In this document: one piece after another, positions 23,065 through 32,115 of the stretch
Layout: every line of letters starts with the position of its first letter
Numbering within the stretch: the stretch's first letter is position 1
Source: Micrococcales bacterium KH10
GTDB lineage: Bacteria; Actinomycetota; Actinomycetes; Actinomycetales; Cellulomonadaceae
Reading direction: 5' to 3'
Length of the DNA stretch: 64,000 nt
Assembly (NCBI GenBank): GCA_900188465.1
Contig: FZPE01000001.1
Span: forward strand, 372,001 to 436,000
Program-made: the position numbers and the translations under genes
The notes under the pieces: model-generated
What the model was told of the DNA's origin: nothing
The model's database searches: none
Seen by the model: only the letters and a program-made list of their open reading frames with translations

Positions 23065-24020
23065 CGCGACTTGTCCCCCGTCACCTGCTGATACTTCACT
23101 GGATCGAGATCGGCTACGAATACCTTTTGCAGCATGTGCCAATCTTGCGGGTACTGACGGATTCCAGCAACTAATTCATCAACCCAGCGTTGAGTCGCCT
23201 GCTGAACTTTGACGCGAGTAGGCCCGGAAAGATCCGATACCTCGATCTGATCGGAGAAGTTGAGCACCAGTCCCCACTTTGACCGAGCCTGCCGACGTCG
23301 TGCGCCGTGCAACCGTTCATAGGTGATGACCAAGGTGAATAGCGGCGCCCCGGTACTGACGGCCAGCGCTGCCGGACCAGCCGCGACACGCGCAACGTGA
23401 CCGTTGATGGTCACTTCGACGCCGCTCTTGCCCAAGTCACGGTCCGCGAGCAACGGGATGATGCGAGCGGGTCCGCGAGCATCGTCCTGCATTTCGCGGA
23501 AGATGCCGTCGTCGCCAAAGGCCAGGATCTTCATACCGAGGGCAGTGCGGAAGGCGACGAACTCGTCGAAGAGCTCCGGCGGGTTAAGCCGTTCCGCAAC
23601 CGTAGTGACTGCTGCGAAATTCTGAGCGGACCATTGCCCCGCGAGGTCCCAGTTCCCCAGGTGGCCAAGTGCCAAGACCAACGCCTGGCCTTCCGCCAGG
23701 AGCTCTTGGAGCGGGCCTGCACCCACCGCACGAACCCGGGCGGCAACCTGCTCCTTCGTCAAGGAACGGATCTGAAAAGCTTCACGGAAGTAGCGAAAGT
23801 ACGAGCGCATGCCGCGGCGTGACAGGCGGCGCAGTTCCCGCGCATCGAGTCCCTCGACGATCCGGGCCAGATTCGCCTCAAGTTGACGCACTCCACGACC
23901 GTGCAGCAACCAGGTCACGTCAGCGGCCACATCGGCAATCATGCTCGCGAAGGTCTCGTTGACTCGCGGCAGCACCCGCCAAGCCCAGGCGAAAACTCGT
24001 GCTGAGAGGTCAGCTTTCAT
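23061..24020 (-). CDS. phosphatidylinositol mannoside acyltransferase (PatA-like, HtrB/LpxL family)
   Basis: The 319-residue enzyme belongs to the lysophospholipid acyltransferase superfamily. The catalytic H-x4-D motif is in LALGHLGNWDLAGQW, and the later conserved segment IPLLADRDLGKSGVEVTINGHVARVAAGPAALAVSTGAPLF fits the HtrB-like fold. In mycobacteria PatA acylates the mannose of PIM1/PIM2. Its position between pgsA and pimA supports that role. Starts and stops overlap both neighbours by 4 nt. Acts at the inner face of the cytoplasmic membrane. Confidence 0.9.
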   Translation of the reverse strand: MKADLSARVFAWAWRVLPRVNETFASMIADVAADVTWLLHGRGVRQLEANLARIVEGLDARELRRLSRRGMRSYFRYFREAFQIRSLTKEQVAARVRAVGAGPLQELLAEGQALVLALGHLGNWDLAGQWSAQNFAAVTTVAERLNPPELFDEFVAFRTALGMKILAFGDDGIFREMQDDARGPARIIPLLADRDLGKSGVEVTINGHVARVAAGPAALAVSTGAPLFTLVITYERLHGARRRQARSKWGLVLNFSDQIEVSDLSGPTRVKVQQATQRWVDELVAGIRQYPQDWHMLQKVFVADLDPVKYQQVTGDKSR

Positions 24021-24688
24021 GGGCGCGAGATCTGTTCGTCGTCGGCATCTTCACCGCTAGCGGCGTCCGCGACTTTGGCCTGGGCGATCTGACGGTGCAC
24101 AGTGGCCATGCGTTGCCCCACGGTGACCAAACTCGCCAACGCAATCACTCCCAAGGTGACCACAAGGACGATGACAGGCAGGCCCAATCCGACGAATCCG
24201 GTAATGACCAGGGAGATGACCAGTCGTTCCGACCGTTCCGCGATACCCACATTTGCAGTCATTCCAAGGCCTTCAGCGCGTGCACGCGCGTAGGAGACCG
24301 TGAAACCGGTCACCAGGCATGCAGCCGCCAAACTTGCACCGACCGTGGAAATCGTGCCGTCTTGTTGGACAAGGAAATAAGCAGCCAACGCAGTAAAGAT
24401 TGCGCCATCGGCAACACGGTCGAGTGTCGAGTCGAGGAACGCGCCCCACGGCCCGCTACGTCCCGACAGACGCGCCATAGTCCCGTCCAGTGCGTCAGAT
24501 AGCGCGAAGGCACCAATGACCAGGGATCCCGCGAACAACCGGTTCGTGGGCAGCATCACCAGTGCGGCGACGACCGTGCCGGTAGTGCCGACGACGGTGA
24601 CGGCATCTGGGCTGATGCCCAGTCGCAGCAATCCGCGGGCAAGCGGGGTCATCACCTTGCCGATAACGCCGCGCAATGCGGAGATCAT
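24017..24688 (-). CDS. pgsA: phosphatidylinositol phosphate synthase (CDP-alcohol phosphotransferase)
   Basis: The 223-residue membrane enzyme joins CDP-diacylglycerol to inositol phosphate, giving the lipid precursor of phosphatidylinositol and PIMs. The CDP-alcohol phosphotransferase signature is exact: DALDGTMARLSGRSGPWGAF followed by LDSTLDRVAD (D-x2-D-G-x2-A-R-x8-G-x3-D-x3-D). Several membrane helices follow. ATG at 24688 overlaps the HIT gene stop (ATGA), so I use it rather than the frame to 24736. The PIM operon context separates it from phosphatidylglycerophosphate synthases, which are also called PgsA. The last residues are acidic (EDADDEQ). Confidence 0.92.
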   Translation of the reverse strand: MISALRGVIGKVMTPLARGLLRLGISPDAVTVVGTTGTVVAALVMLPTNRLFAGSLVIGAFALSDALDGTMARLSGRSGPWGAFLDSTLDRVADGAIFTALAAYFLVQQDGTISTVGASLAAACLVTGFTVSYARARAEGLGMTANVGIAERSERLVISLVITGFVGLGLPVIVLVVTLGVIALASLVTVGQRMATVHRQIAQAKVADAASGEDADDEQISRP

Positions 24689-25293
24689 GACTTCTCGCTC
24701 TCGTTGGACGATACGGTCGCCGTTGCCTGATCCCATGTGTCGGCCAATAGTCGTCGAGTATCGGCGAGTAGTTGAGGCACGGCTTTAGTCTGCGCCACGA
24801 TGGGAAAGAAGTTAGCGTCCCCGGACCAACGTGGCACCACATGCTGATGCAGATGAGCGGCGATCCCTGCACCGGCCACCTCACCCTGGTTCATCCCGAG
24901 GTTGAAGCCGTGCGGTCCCATGACAGCGCGCAGCACGGCCATGGCTTGCTGGGTCAGTAATGCGATCTCGTCGCGTTCCACGGTCGTCAGCTCGGTGTAG
25001 TCCGCGACGTGCCGGTTCGAGCAGACAAGCAGGTGACCGGAGTTGTACGGGTAGAGGTTGCAGATCACGAGCGCATTCTGACCGCGTTTGACCACCAGAT
25101 GCGCCCTGTCGTGTTCCTCACCCCGCTCTGATGCGGCAGCACAGAACGGGCAGTGGTGGCTTGTCGAGTCGGCAGGCTTGGCCTCACCGCCGATGTATGC
25201 CATCCGGTGTGGCGTCCAGAGCCGTTGCAGCCCGTCGGCGTCACCGGCGAATTCGCGCGCCGCGGTGACTTCGGGATCGCGCGGAGTCGTCAC
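24685..25293 (-). CDS. HIT-domain nucleotide hydrolase/phosphorylase
   Basis: The 202-residue protein has the histidine triad HLHQHV in [16 protein letters not shown] and an N-terminal CPFC zinc-type pair. It resembles the mycobacterial AP4A phosphorylase encoded between thrS and pgsA (Rv2613c), which splits diadenosine tetraphosphate, a by-product of aminoacyl-tRNA synthetases. Its placement directly after thrS, with 4-nt overlap of stop and start, supports that role. The C-terminal tail after about residue 185 is less conserved and overlaps the pgsA start. Confidence 0.9.
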   Translation of the reverse strand: MTTPRDPEVTAAREFAGDADGLQRLWTPHRMAYIGGEAKPADSTSHHCPFCAAASERGEEHDRAHLVVKRGQNALVICNLYPYNSGHLLVCSNRHVADYTELTTVERDEIALLTQQAMAVLRAVMGPHGFNLGMNQGEVAGAGIAAHLHQHVVPRWSGDANFFPIVAQTKAVPQLLADTRRLLADTWDQATATVSSNESEKS

Positions 25294-27332
25294 ACCTGAG
25301 TCCGTTCTCGGATCGAAGTCAAGATTTCTTCGACTGCCTCATCCACCGGAACGCCGTTGCGCTGCGAGCCGTCACGGAATCGGAACGACACAGCACCCGC
25401 TTCGGCATCTTCTCCGCCAGCGATCAGCACAAACGGGATCTTCTCTTTTGCCGCGGTGCGGATCTTCTTCGGGAATCGGTCGCTGCTGGTATCCAGTTCA
25501 GCGCGCACACCGTGCTGACGCAATTTCTCGACGATCTCACCGAGGTAGTCCTCGAAGGCTTCGGCAACGGGCACTGCTCGCACCTGCACCGGCGCAAGCC
25601 AGGTCGGGAAGGCACCAGCGTAGTGCTCCACAAGGATGGCGAAGAACCGCTCAATCGACCCGAACAGCGCGCGGTGGATCATCACCGGGCGCTGGCGCGT
25701 CCCATCCGCAGCGGCATACTCGAGCTCGAAGAGCTCGGGCTCGAAGAAGTCGAGTTGGATGGTCGAAAGCTGCCAGGTGCGGCCGATGGCGTCCTTGGCT
25801 TGCACCGAGATCTTCGGCCCATAGAACGCAGCGCCGCCCGGATCATCGACGAGCTCCAATCCGGATTCGGTAGCGACTTGGCGCAACGTCTCGGTCGCCT
25901 CGTGCCACGTCTCGTCATCTCCCACTGACTTCTCCGGGTCACGAGTCGACAATTCCAGGTAGAAGTCGTCCAGACCATAATCCCGCAGCAAATCAAGGAC
26001 GAAGGACAACAACGAGGCCAGCTCGTCGCGCATCTGTTCCCGAGTGGTGTAAATGTGCGCATCATCCTGAGTGAAGCCACGAGCGCGGGTGAGGCCGTGC
26101 ACCACACCGGACTTCTCGTAGCGGTACACGGTGCCGAACTCGAACAGACGCAGGGGCAGCTCGCGGTAGGAACGGCCGCGGGCATTGAACACCAGGTTGT
26201 GCATCGGACAGTTCATCGGCTTGAGGTAGTAGTCCTGTGCAGCTTTGCGAATGTTGCCCTGCGCGTCGCGCTCCTCGTCCAATTGCATGGGCGGGTACAT
26301 GCCATCGGCATACCAGTCGAGGTGCTTGGAGGTCTCGAAGAGCCTGGCTTTGGTGATGTGCGGGGTGTTGACGAATTGGTAGTCGGCCTCGACATGGCGG
26401 CGGCGCGAATACTCTTCCATCTCCATGCGGATGATGCCACCCTTGGGATGGAATACCGCCAGTCCTGAGCCGATCTCGTCCGGGAAGCTGAAGAGGTCCA
26501 GTTCCGTTCCCAGCCGCCGGTGATCGCGACGCTCCGCTTCGGCGAGGCGATCCAGATAGGCGCGCAACTCGTCCTTGGCGGGCCACGCCGTGCCATAGAT
26601 GCGCTGCAACTGCGGGTTCTTCTCACTGCCGCGCCAATAGGCGGCGGCCGACCGCATCAACTTCACGCCGTTGCCGATCAGGCGGGTCGATGGCAGGTGC
26701 GGCCCACGGCACAGGTCTTTCCAAGCCACGGTTCCGTCACGGCGCACGTTGTCGTAGATCGACAGGCCGCCATCTCCGACTTCGACGTTGGCGCCTTCGC
26801 CTGCGGTGTCGGCGCTGGACTTCAGACCGATGAGTTCGAGCTTGTAGGGCTCATCGGCGAGTTCTGCTCGTGCCTCGTCATCGCTGACCTCACGGCGCAC
26901 GAAGCGCTGCCCTTCTTTGATGATCTTGGCCATGGCCTTGTCCAGTGCGGCCAGGTCCTCGGGCGTGAACGGGGTGTCGACATCGAAGTCGTAATAGAAG
27001 CCGTCGGTCACAGGTGGTCCGATGCCGAGGCGTGCCGACGGATTCACGGCCTGCACCGCTTGGGCGAGTACGTGGGCTGCGGAGTGCCGCAGCACTGCCA
27101 GACCGTCAGGCGAATCGATCGTGACCGATTCGACGACAGCGCCATCGCGCAGCACAGTGGCCAGGTCGCGCAGTTCACCGTCGATACGGGCGACAACGAT
27201 CGAACGATCGGATGAGAACAGGTCGGTTGCGGTGCTGCCTGCGGGTACTTGAGTCGGGGAACCATCGACGGTGATGGACACGACCCCTTCGCCTAAGTCC
27301 GTTGCTGGCGATGGGTGTTGTGAATTGGACAC
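25290..27332 (-). CDS. thrS: threonyl-tRNA synthetase
   Basis: The 680-residue class II synthetase charges tRNA-Thr. Domains in order: TGS ([22 protein letters not shown]), editing domain with [12 protein letters not shown] near residue 85, catalytic core (motif 2 region [30 protein letters not shown]; motif 3 region [19 protein letters not shown]), and anticodon domain ([22 protein letters not shown]). The start is GTG at 27332 with GAGGAG about 9 nt upstream. It heads the run thrS-HIT-pgsA-patA-pimA-LemA-like. Its 204-nt upstream region is shared with divergent glgX; a short hairpin (CCGATTTCAGTCGG) is visible there but no convincing T-box. Confidence 0.96.
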   Translation of the reverse strand: MSNSQHPSPATDLGEGVVSITVDGSPTQVPAGSTATDLFSSDRSIVVARIDGELRDLATVLRDGAVVESVTIDSPDGLAVLRHSAAHVLAQAVQAVNPSARLGIGPPVTDGFYYDFDVDTPFTPEDLAALDKAMAKIIKEGQRFVRREVSDDEARAELADEPYKLELIGLKSSADTAGEGANVEVGDGGLSIYDNVRRDGTVAWKDLCRGPHLPSTRLIGNGVKLMRSAAAYWRGSEKNPQLQRIYGTAWPAKDELRAYLDRLAEAERRDHRRLGTELDLFSFPDEIGSGLAVFHPKGGIIRMEMEEYSRRRHVEADYQFVNTPHITKARLFETSKHLDWYADGMYPPMQLDEERDAQGNIRKAAQDYYLKPMNCPMHNLVFNARGRSYRELPLRLFEFGTVYRYEKSGVVHGLTRARGFTQDDAHIYTTREQMRDELASLLSFVLDLLRDYGLDDFYLELSTRDPEKSVGDDETWHEATETLRQVATESGLELVDDPGGAAFYGPKISVQAKDAIGRTWQLSTIQLDFFEPELFELEYAAADGTRQRPVMIHRALFGSIERFFAILVEHYAGAFPTWLAPVQVRAVPVAEAFEDYLGEIVEKLRQHGVRAELDTSSDRFPKKIRTAAKEKIPFVLIAGGEDAEAGAVSFRFRDGSQRNGVPVDEAVEEILTSIRERTQV

Positions 27333-27536
27333 GACTTAGTACTCCTCAAAGCAATCATCTTCGTACCACCGGTGACGTGGCTCTTGGCAAAATCGTACCG
27401 ACTGAAATCGGTGTCACCGCCAATCTCCCACGCGCGAGACGCTAACTACTGTAGTCGCGAAAGCGCTGATCTACCGATTCGACAAAAACTTCGCGAATAG
27501 GCGACAGCACGGCACTTGGTAGTGCAATGTAGAGAC

Positions 27537-29774
27537 ATGCAGATCTGGCCCGGAACGCCCTACCCGCTCGGTGCCACCTTCGACGGGTCTGGTACCAACT
27601 TCGCGATCTTCTCCGAAGCCGCAGAACGCGTCGAACTGTGTATCATCGACGATGCCGGCGTCGAAGAGCGCATCGCCATGCCCGAGGTCGATGCTTACGT
27701 GTGGCATTGCTACATTCCGGGGATCAGTCCTGGACAGCGCTACGGCTACCGGGTACACGGCTCTTATGACCCGTCACGCGGACTGCGTTGCAACCCCAAT
27801 AAGCTGCTCCTCGACCCCTATGCCAAGGCGATAGACGGGCAGGTGGACGGGCATCGCAGTTTGTTTTCATACGAGTTCGACGACCCCAGTGTCCGCAATG
27901 ACGAGGATTCAGCTCCGCACACCATGATCTCAGTGGTGGTCAACCCTTATTTCGACTGGGGCCAGGATCGACCGCCCGGACATGACTATCACGACACGGT
28001 CATCTATGAGGCACACGTCCGCGGGCTGACCATGCAGCATCCCGAGGTACCAGAAGATCTACGCGGCACCTATGCTGGAATGACCCACCCGGCCGTCATC
28101 GACCACCTGCGCAGACTCGGCGTCACCGCAGTCGAGTTGATGCCGGTCCACCAGTTCGTCGACGATCCGAGTCTGCAACAGCGCGGTCTGCACAACTATT
28201 GGGGCTACAACACCATCGGGTTCTTCGCGCCGCATGGCGCTTACGCCGCTTTCGGCTCACGCGGCCAGCAGGTGCAGGAGTTCAAGACACTGGTCAAGAC
28301 TCTGCACGCAGCGGACATCGAGGTCATCTTGGATGTGGTCTACAACCACACCGCTGAGGGCAACCACCTCGGGCCGACCCTGTCGCTGCGCGGCATCGAC
28401 AACCGTTCCTACTACCGCTTGGTGGACTCGTCCCCGGAACATTATTTCGATACCACCGGCACCGGAAACTCGCTCTTGATGCGCAACCCGCAGGTACTGC
28501 AGCTGATCATGGATTCACTGCGCTACTGGGTCACGGAAATGCACGTGGACGGGTTCCGCTTCGATTTGGCGTCGACTTTGGCGCGCCAGTTCCATGAGGT
28601 GGATCGACTTTCCGCCTTCTTCGATCTCGTTCATCAAGATCCGGTGGTGGGACGGGTCAAACTCATCGCCGAGCCGTGGGACCTCGGCGACGGCGGCTAT
28701 CAGGTTGGCGGATTCCCGCCGCTGTGGTCGGAATGGAATGGTCGTTATCGCGACACGGTGCGCGACTTCTGGCGCGGCGAGCCGGCACAACTCGCCGAGT
28801 TCGCCAGCCGGATCGCGGGATCCTCTGATCTGTACTCCCACACTGGGCGCACCCCATCGGCTTCGGTGAACTTTGTCACCGCCCACGACGGTTTCACGCT
28901 GCACGACCTGGTCAGCTACAACGACAAACACAATGAAGCCAATGGTGAGGGCAACAAAGACGGCGAATCTCACAACAGGTCATGGAACTGCGGCACTGAA
29001 GGACCGACTGAAGATTCCGCAATCAATTCGTTGCGCTACCGCCAGATGCGTAACTTCCTGTTGACCTTGTTGATGTCCCAGGGCGTTCCAATGCTCGCCC
29101 ATGGGGACGAGATCGCTCGCACCCAGCAGGGGAACAACAACGTCTACTGCCAGGACAACGAGCTGGCCTGGGTCGATTGGGACCTCGACGAGGCGAGGCG
29201 GCGCCATCTGGAATTCGTCTGTGCCATCGTTCGGTTGCGTCGCAAACATCCTGTGCTGCATCGCCGACGCTTCTTCGCAGGCGATCCGATCAAGGACGAC
29301 GACATTCCAGGTGATATCGCCTGGATCAACACCGACGGCACCGAGATGCACGATGACGCCTGGCGCGATGGCTATGCACGCACACTCACAGTGTTCTTGA
29401 ACGGGTCAGCCATCACGGAGACCGATGTTCGCGGTCACCGCATCGTTGACGACAGTTTCCTGTGCATGTTCAACGCTCACGTCGAGGATGTTCAGTTCAC
29501 CATGCCGCCTGCGATGTACGGGCATGCCTGGACCGTCGAGGTGAGCACGACGACACCGGCGATCCTCGCCCCCGGCGCACCGCACGGCCCCGCCCGGCAT
29601 GTCACGTATGACGAGTCGGACACCTCGGCGGTACAGCATGGCTCAAAGACCAGTCACGCGCTGGAGACGATCGTCGACCCGGTGCCGGGTACGATCGCGG
29701 AGGCGGGACAGAAGGTCGTCATCCCCGCTCACTGCATTGTGGTGTTCAGTCGTCCGCCGGTTGAACCGGAGTAA
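27537..29774 (+). CDS. glgX: glycogen debranching enzyme GlgX
   Basis: GlgX cleaves alpha-1,6 branches of glycogen trimmed by phosphorylase. The 745-residue protein has an N-terminal CBM48 domain (PLGATFDGSGTNFAIFSEAAERVELC), then the GH13 barrel: region I DVVYNHTAEGN, nucleophile region DGFRFDLAST, acid-base region LIAEPWDLGDGGYQVGGF, and NFVTAHDGFTLHDLVSYNDK. The LPVHQFVDDP-type and NEANGEGNKDG segments are typical of GlgX/TreX. ATG at 27537 precedes the conserved MQIWPGTPYPLG; the earlier in-frame codon at 27516 adds nothing conserved. The last 29 nt overlap hisS tail to tail, which is unusually long for convergent housekeeping genes. Confidence 0.95.
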   Translation: MQIWPGTPYPLGATFDGSGTNFAIFSEAAERVELCIIDDAGVEERIAMPEVDAYVWHCYIPGISPGQRYGYRVHGSYDPSRGLRCNPNKLLLDPYAKAIDGQVDGHRSLFSYEFDDPSVRNDEDSAPHTMISVVVNPYFDWGQDRPPGHDYHDTVIYEAHVRGLTMQHPEVPEDLRGTYAGMTHPAVIDHLRRLGVTAVELMPVHQFVDDPSLQQRGLHNYWGYNTIGFFAPHGAYAAFGSRGQQVQEFKTLVKTLHAADIEVILDVVYNHTAEGNHLGPTLSLRGIDNRSYYRLVDSSPEHYFDTTGTGNSLLMRNPQVLQLIMDSLRYWVTEMHVDGFRFDLASTLARQFHEVDRLSAFFDLVHQDPVVGRVKLIAEPWDLGDGGYQVGGFPPLWSEWNGRYRDTVRDFWRGEPAQLAEFASRIAGSSDLYSHTGRTPSASVNFVTAHDGFTLHDLVSYNDKHNEANGEGNKDGESHNRSWNCGTEGPTEDSAINSLRYRQMRNFLLTLLMSQGVPMLAHGDEIARTQQGNNNVYCQDNELAWVDWDLDEARRRHLEFVCAIVRLRRKHPVLHRRRFFAGDPIKDDDIPGDIAWINTDGTEMHDDAWRDGYARTLTVFLNGSAITETDVRGHRIVDDSFLCMFNAHVEDVQFTMPPAMYGHAWTVEVSTTTPAILAPGAPHGPARHVTYDESDTSAVQHGSKTSHALETIVDPVPGTIAEAGQKVVIPAHCIVVFSRPPVEPE

Positions 29775-31143
29775 CGCGCGGCCATTGATCGTCACCACTC
29801 GGTTTCCAGGTCAGCGGGTCAGCGGCGGCCTGTTCACCACTACGGATGTCTTTCAGTTGGTGTTCGACTTGCTCACCCATGGCTGTGACGCCAGCGGGGA
29901 ACCAGACAAACGGAATGCCGCGTCGCTCCGCGTATTTGATCTGCTTGCCCAGCTTTGCCGCAGTCGGCGAGGTCTCCGCAGGAATGTCACGTGCCCGCAA
30001 CGCGTCCGCGACGGCATCAGAATTACCGCGGTGTTCTTCGTCGAGCACGGCGACTAGTACCGCTGTGGGGACACTGCGGCTCGCTCGGCTGAGTCCCGCA
30101 CTGAGAATTCGAGATACCAAACGAGTGATGCCGATGGATAGTCCCACACCCGGATAGGCCTGTTTTCCATCCGAGGCAAGCGTGTCGTAGCGGCCACCAG
30201 AGCAGATCGAGCCGAGTTCTTCGTGTCCGACCAGCACAGTCTCGTAAACCGAGCCGGTGTAGTAATCCAAACCGCGCGCGATCTTGAGATCGGCGACCAC
30301 CGTGCCCGGGGCACGGTCCGCGGCCGCTGCCAACAACTGGCGCAGTTCGCTGAGCCCTTCTTCGAGCAGATCGGTCACCGCATCGTAGCGACGAGCAAGG
30401 TCGATGATCTCATCGATGACGCTGGTGTCCGTGCCGCTCAGCGCAGCCAGTTCCAAGCAGGCAGCAGCCTGAGATTCACTCGCGCCCACTTCGTCGCGGA
30501 TGAGCCCTGCGACGGCATCGGGACCGATCTTGTCGATCTTGTCGACGCTGCGTAACACCGCTGCAACGTCGTCGATTCCCAGACCACGGTAGAAGCCTTC
30601 AGCCACTTTGCGGTTGTTGACCAAGACACGGACCTCGGGCAGACCGATGGCCCGTAACTTGCCTAGCGCTTCCGCCATGATCAGCGGCAGCTCAACCTCG
30701 TAGTGATAGGGCAGCTCGCCATTGCCCACCACATCGATGTCTGCCTGGGCGAACTCGCGGAACCGACCGTCTTGGGGTCGCTCACCGCGCCAGACCTTTT
30801 GAATTTGATACCGCTTGAACGGAAAGGCCAGTTTGCCGGCGTTCTCGACCACGTAACGGGCAAATGGCACAGTCAGGTCGAAGTGCAGGCCCAGCTGCTT
30901 ATCTGCGCGCGAGGTGGCGCCGCTATCTTGCCGGGCTTGCTGCAGTCGCGAAAGCAAGTAAATCTCTTTAGACGTCTCGCCTTTGGACAGCAACTGCTCC
31001 ACGGGCTCGACAGCACGGGTCTCAATGCCCGCAAAGCCGTGCAGTTCGAAGGTGCGCTGGACGACGTCGAGCACATGCTGTTCAACGACGCGGTCTTGAG
31101 GAAGCCATTCAGGGAAACCGGATAGCGGTTGAGGGCGTGCCAT
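29746..31143 (-). CDS. hisS: histidyl-tRNA synthetase
   Basis: The 465-residue class II synthetase has FELHGFAGIETRAVEPVEQL (motif 1 region), FAQADIDVVGN (motif 2 region), the histidyl signature IARGLDYYTGSVYE at about 290, and SIGITRLVSRIL (motif 3), followed by an anticodon-binding domain. The C-terminus is somewhat extended (AAADPLTWKPSGDDQWP) and overlaps glgX. ATG at 31143 lies 4 nt after the stop of the MBL hydrolase gene, so the two are probably transcribed together. In many actinobacteria hisS follows rel and an MBL hydrolase, as here after two intervening opposite-strand genes. Confidence 0.95.
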   Translation of the reverse strand: MARPQPLSGFPEWLPQDRVVEQHVLDVVQRTFELHGFAGIETRAVEPVEQLLSKGETSKEIYLLSRLQQARQDSGATSRADKQLGLHFDLTVPFARYVVENAGKLAFPFKRYQIQKVWRGERPQDGRFREFAQADIDVVGNGELPYHYEVELPLIMAEALGKLRAIGLPEVRVLVNNRKVAEGFYRGLGIDDVAAVLRSVDKIDKIGPDAVAGLIRDEVGASESQAAACLELAALSGTDTSVIDEIIDLARRYDAVTDLLEEGLSELRQLLAAAADRAPGTVVADLKIARGLDYYTGSVYETVLVGHEELGSICSGGRYDTLASDGKQAYPGVGLSIGITRLVSRILSAGLSRASRSVPTAVLVAVLDEEHRGNSDAVADALRARDIPAETSPTAAKLGKQIKYAERRGIPFVWFPAGVTAMGEQVEHQLKDIRSGEQAAADPLTWKPSGDDQWPRVTPVQPADD

Positions 31144-31147
31144 GGTT

Positions 31148-31891
31148 TCACATCATTCCAGATCGCAGGTACGGATTAAAAGTGAGCTCATCGCCCATCG
31201 TCGTCGTCGGACCGTGACCGGGAATCAGCAATGTCTCAGATCGCAGAGCGGTGCACAGCATCTCTAACGTGTCCGCCATGATCCGATGATCCCCGCCAGG
31301 CAGATCGGTTCGACCAACACTGCGAGCAAAGAGCACATCCCCGGTACAGGCGAGCGGTAGTGCCGCGGAGTCGGCCTCGTCCCCGAAGACGTATATCGTC
31401 GCGCCGGGGGTGTGTCCCGGAGCTGCTATCCAACGCCACTGACCTCCCCAGACCTGTCCTATGCTCGATTCCACGGCCGCGTCAGAACCCAACGTTTCGA
31501 TACGATTCGGCGTTGTGAACAGATCGGGTCGCAGCCCGAAGCTGGCGAAGGCCTGCACCAGCATTCGAGACGGATCCCGACGTTCCGGGAAATCAGGGTC
31601 AATGCCGAATGGATCGTCCAGGTGATACCGGTCGGCCTCGTGGATCAAGACGGGGATATCGAGCGCAGCGCTTAGTTCCGCGGCATCCCAAGTGTGGTCG
31701 ACATGGCCATGCGTGATGAACAGACCCAGCGGATCCCAGCCGTTTCGTTCGATCAGGGACGTCACCTGCCCGGTGACGCCGACGCCCGCGTCAACGATGA
31801 CCACCGTGTTATCACGCACGATCAACGTAGTATTTGCAGCGAAGACATCGGCCTGAAGCACATGAAATTCAGGGCGTGTGGGCTCAGTCAT
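31148..31891 (-). CDS. metallo-beta-lactamase-fold hydrolase (glyoxalase II-like)
   Basis: The 247-residue hydrolase has the metal motif ITHGHVDHTWDAAEL (HxHxDH) at about residue 59, a second His in AAPGHTPGATIYVFG, the bridging Asp in ALACTGDVLFARS, and the last His in LIPGHGPTTTMGDEL. The order is that of hydroxyacylglutathione hydrolase-like enzymes, but the natural substrate is unclear in actinobacteria that use mycothiol. ATG at 31891 lies 7 nt after a TACGCT hexamer (31904-31899), so a leaderless mRNA is likely. The next gene, hisS, starts 4 nt after the stop. Confidence 0.9.
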   Translation of the reverse strand: MTEPTRPEFHVLQADVFAANTTLIVRDNTVVIVDAGVGVTGQVTSLIERNGWDPLGLFITHGHVDHTWDAAELSAALDIPVLIHEADRYHLDDPFGIDPDFPERRDPSRMLVQAFASFGLRPDLFTTPNRIETLGSDAAVESSIGQVWGGQWRWIAAPGHTPGATIYVFGDEADSAALPLACTGDVLFARSVGRTDLPGGDHRIMADTLEMLCTALRSETLLIPGHGPTTTMGDELTFNPYLRSGMM

Positions 31892-32038
31892 GGTATCCAG
31901 CGTAGTCTTGGGTGCGGCTGCGGTTATTCATGGGTTAAGCGCACCGTGCCTTCGCACCGGCGAAACCTGGCGAAGCGGGTGTGGGCGATGTCACAACAAT
32001 TGACCCTAGAATGGTCGAGTACGCCTATGTACCTGTCC

Positions 32039-32082
32039 GTTCACACTCACCCGAGTGTGAACCGTCGTGGCATAACCCCACG
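32039..32082 (+). promoter_or_regulatory. two adjacent hairpins in the leader of the DUF349 gene
   Basis: GTTCACACTC at 32039-32048 and GAGTGTGAAC at 32053-32062 form a perfect 10-bp stem with a 4-nt loop. CGTGG at 32066-32070 and CCACG at 32078-32082 can form a second, smaller stem. Both lie between a possible -35 (TTGACC at about 32001) and the gene start at 32116. The first could be an operator for a dimeric regulator or a structured 5' leader. No oligo-U tract follows, so it is not a simple terminator. Confidence 0.5.
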
Positions 32083-32115
32083 TGGTTGTGCTCATCTTGA
32101 GGAGTTTGAGTCGCC

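Noticed and set aside
27333-27536. Possible T-box or attenuator before thrS
   Set aside because: Only a 4-bp hairpin (CCGA/TCGG) is visible, without T-box sequence, specifier loop or terminator; T-boxes are rare outside ileS in actinobacteria.
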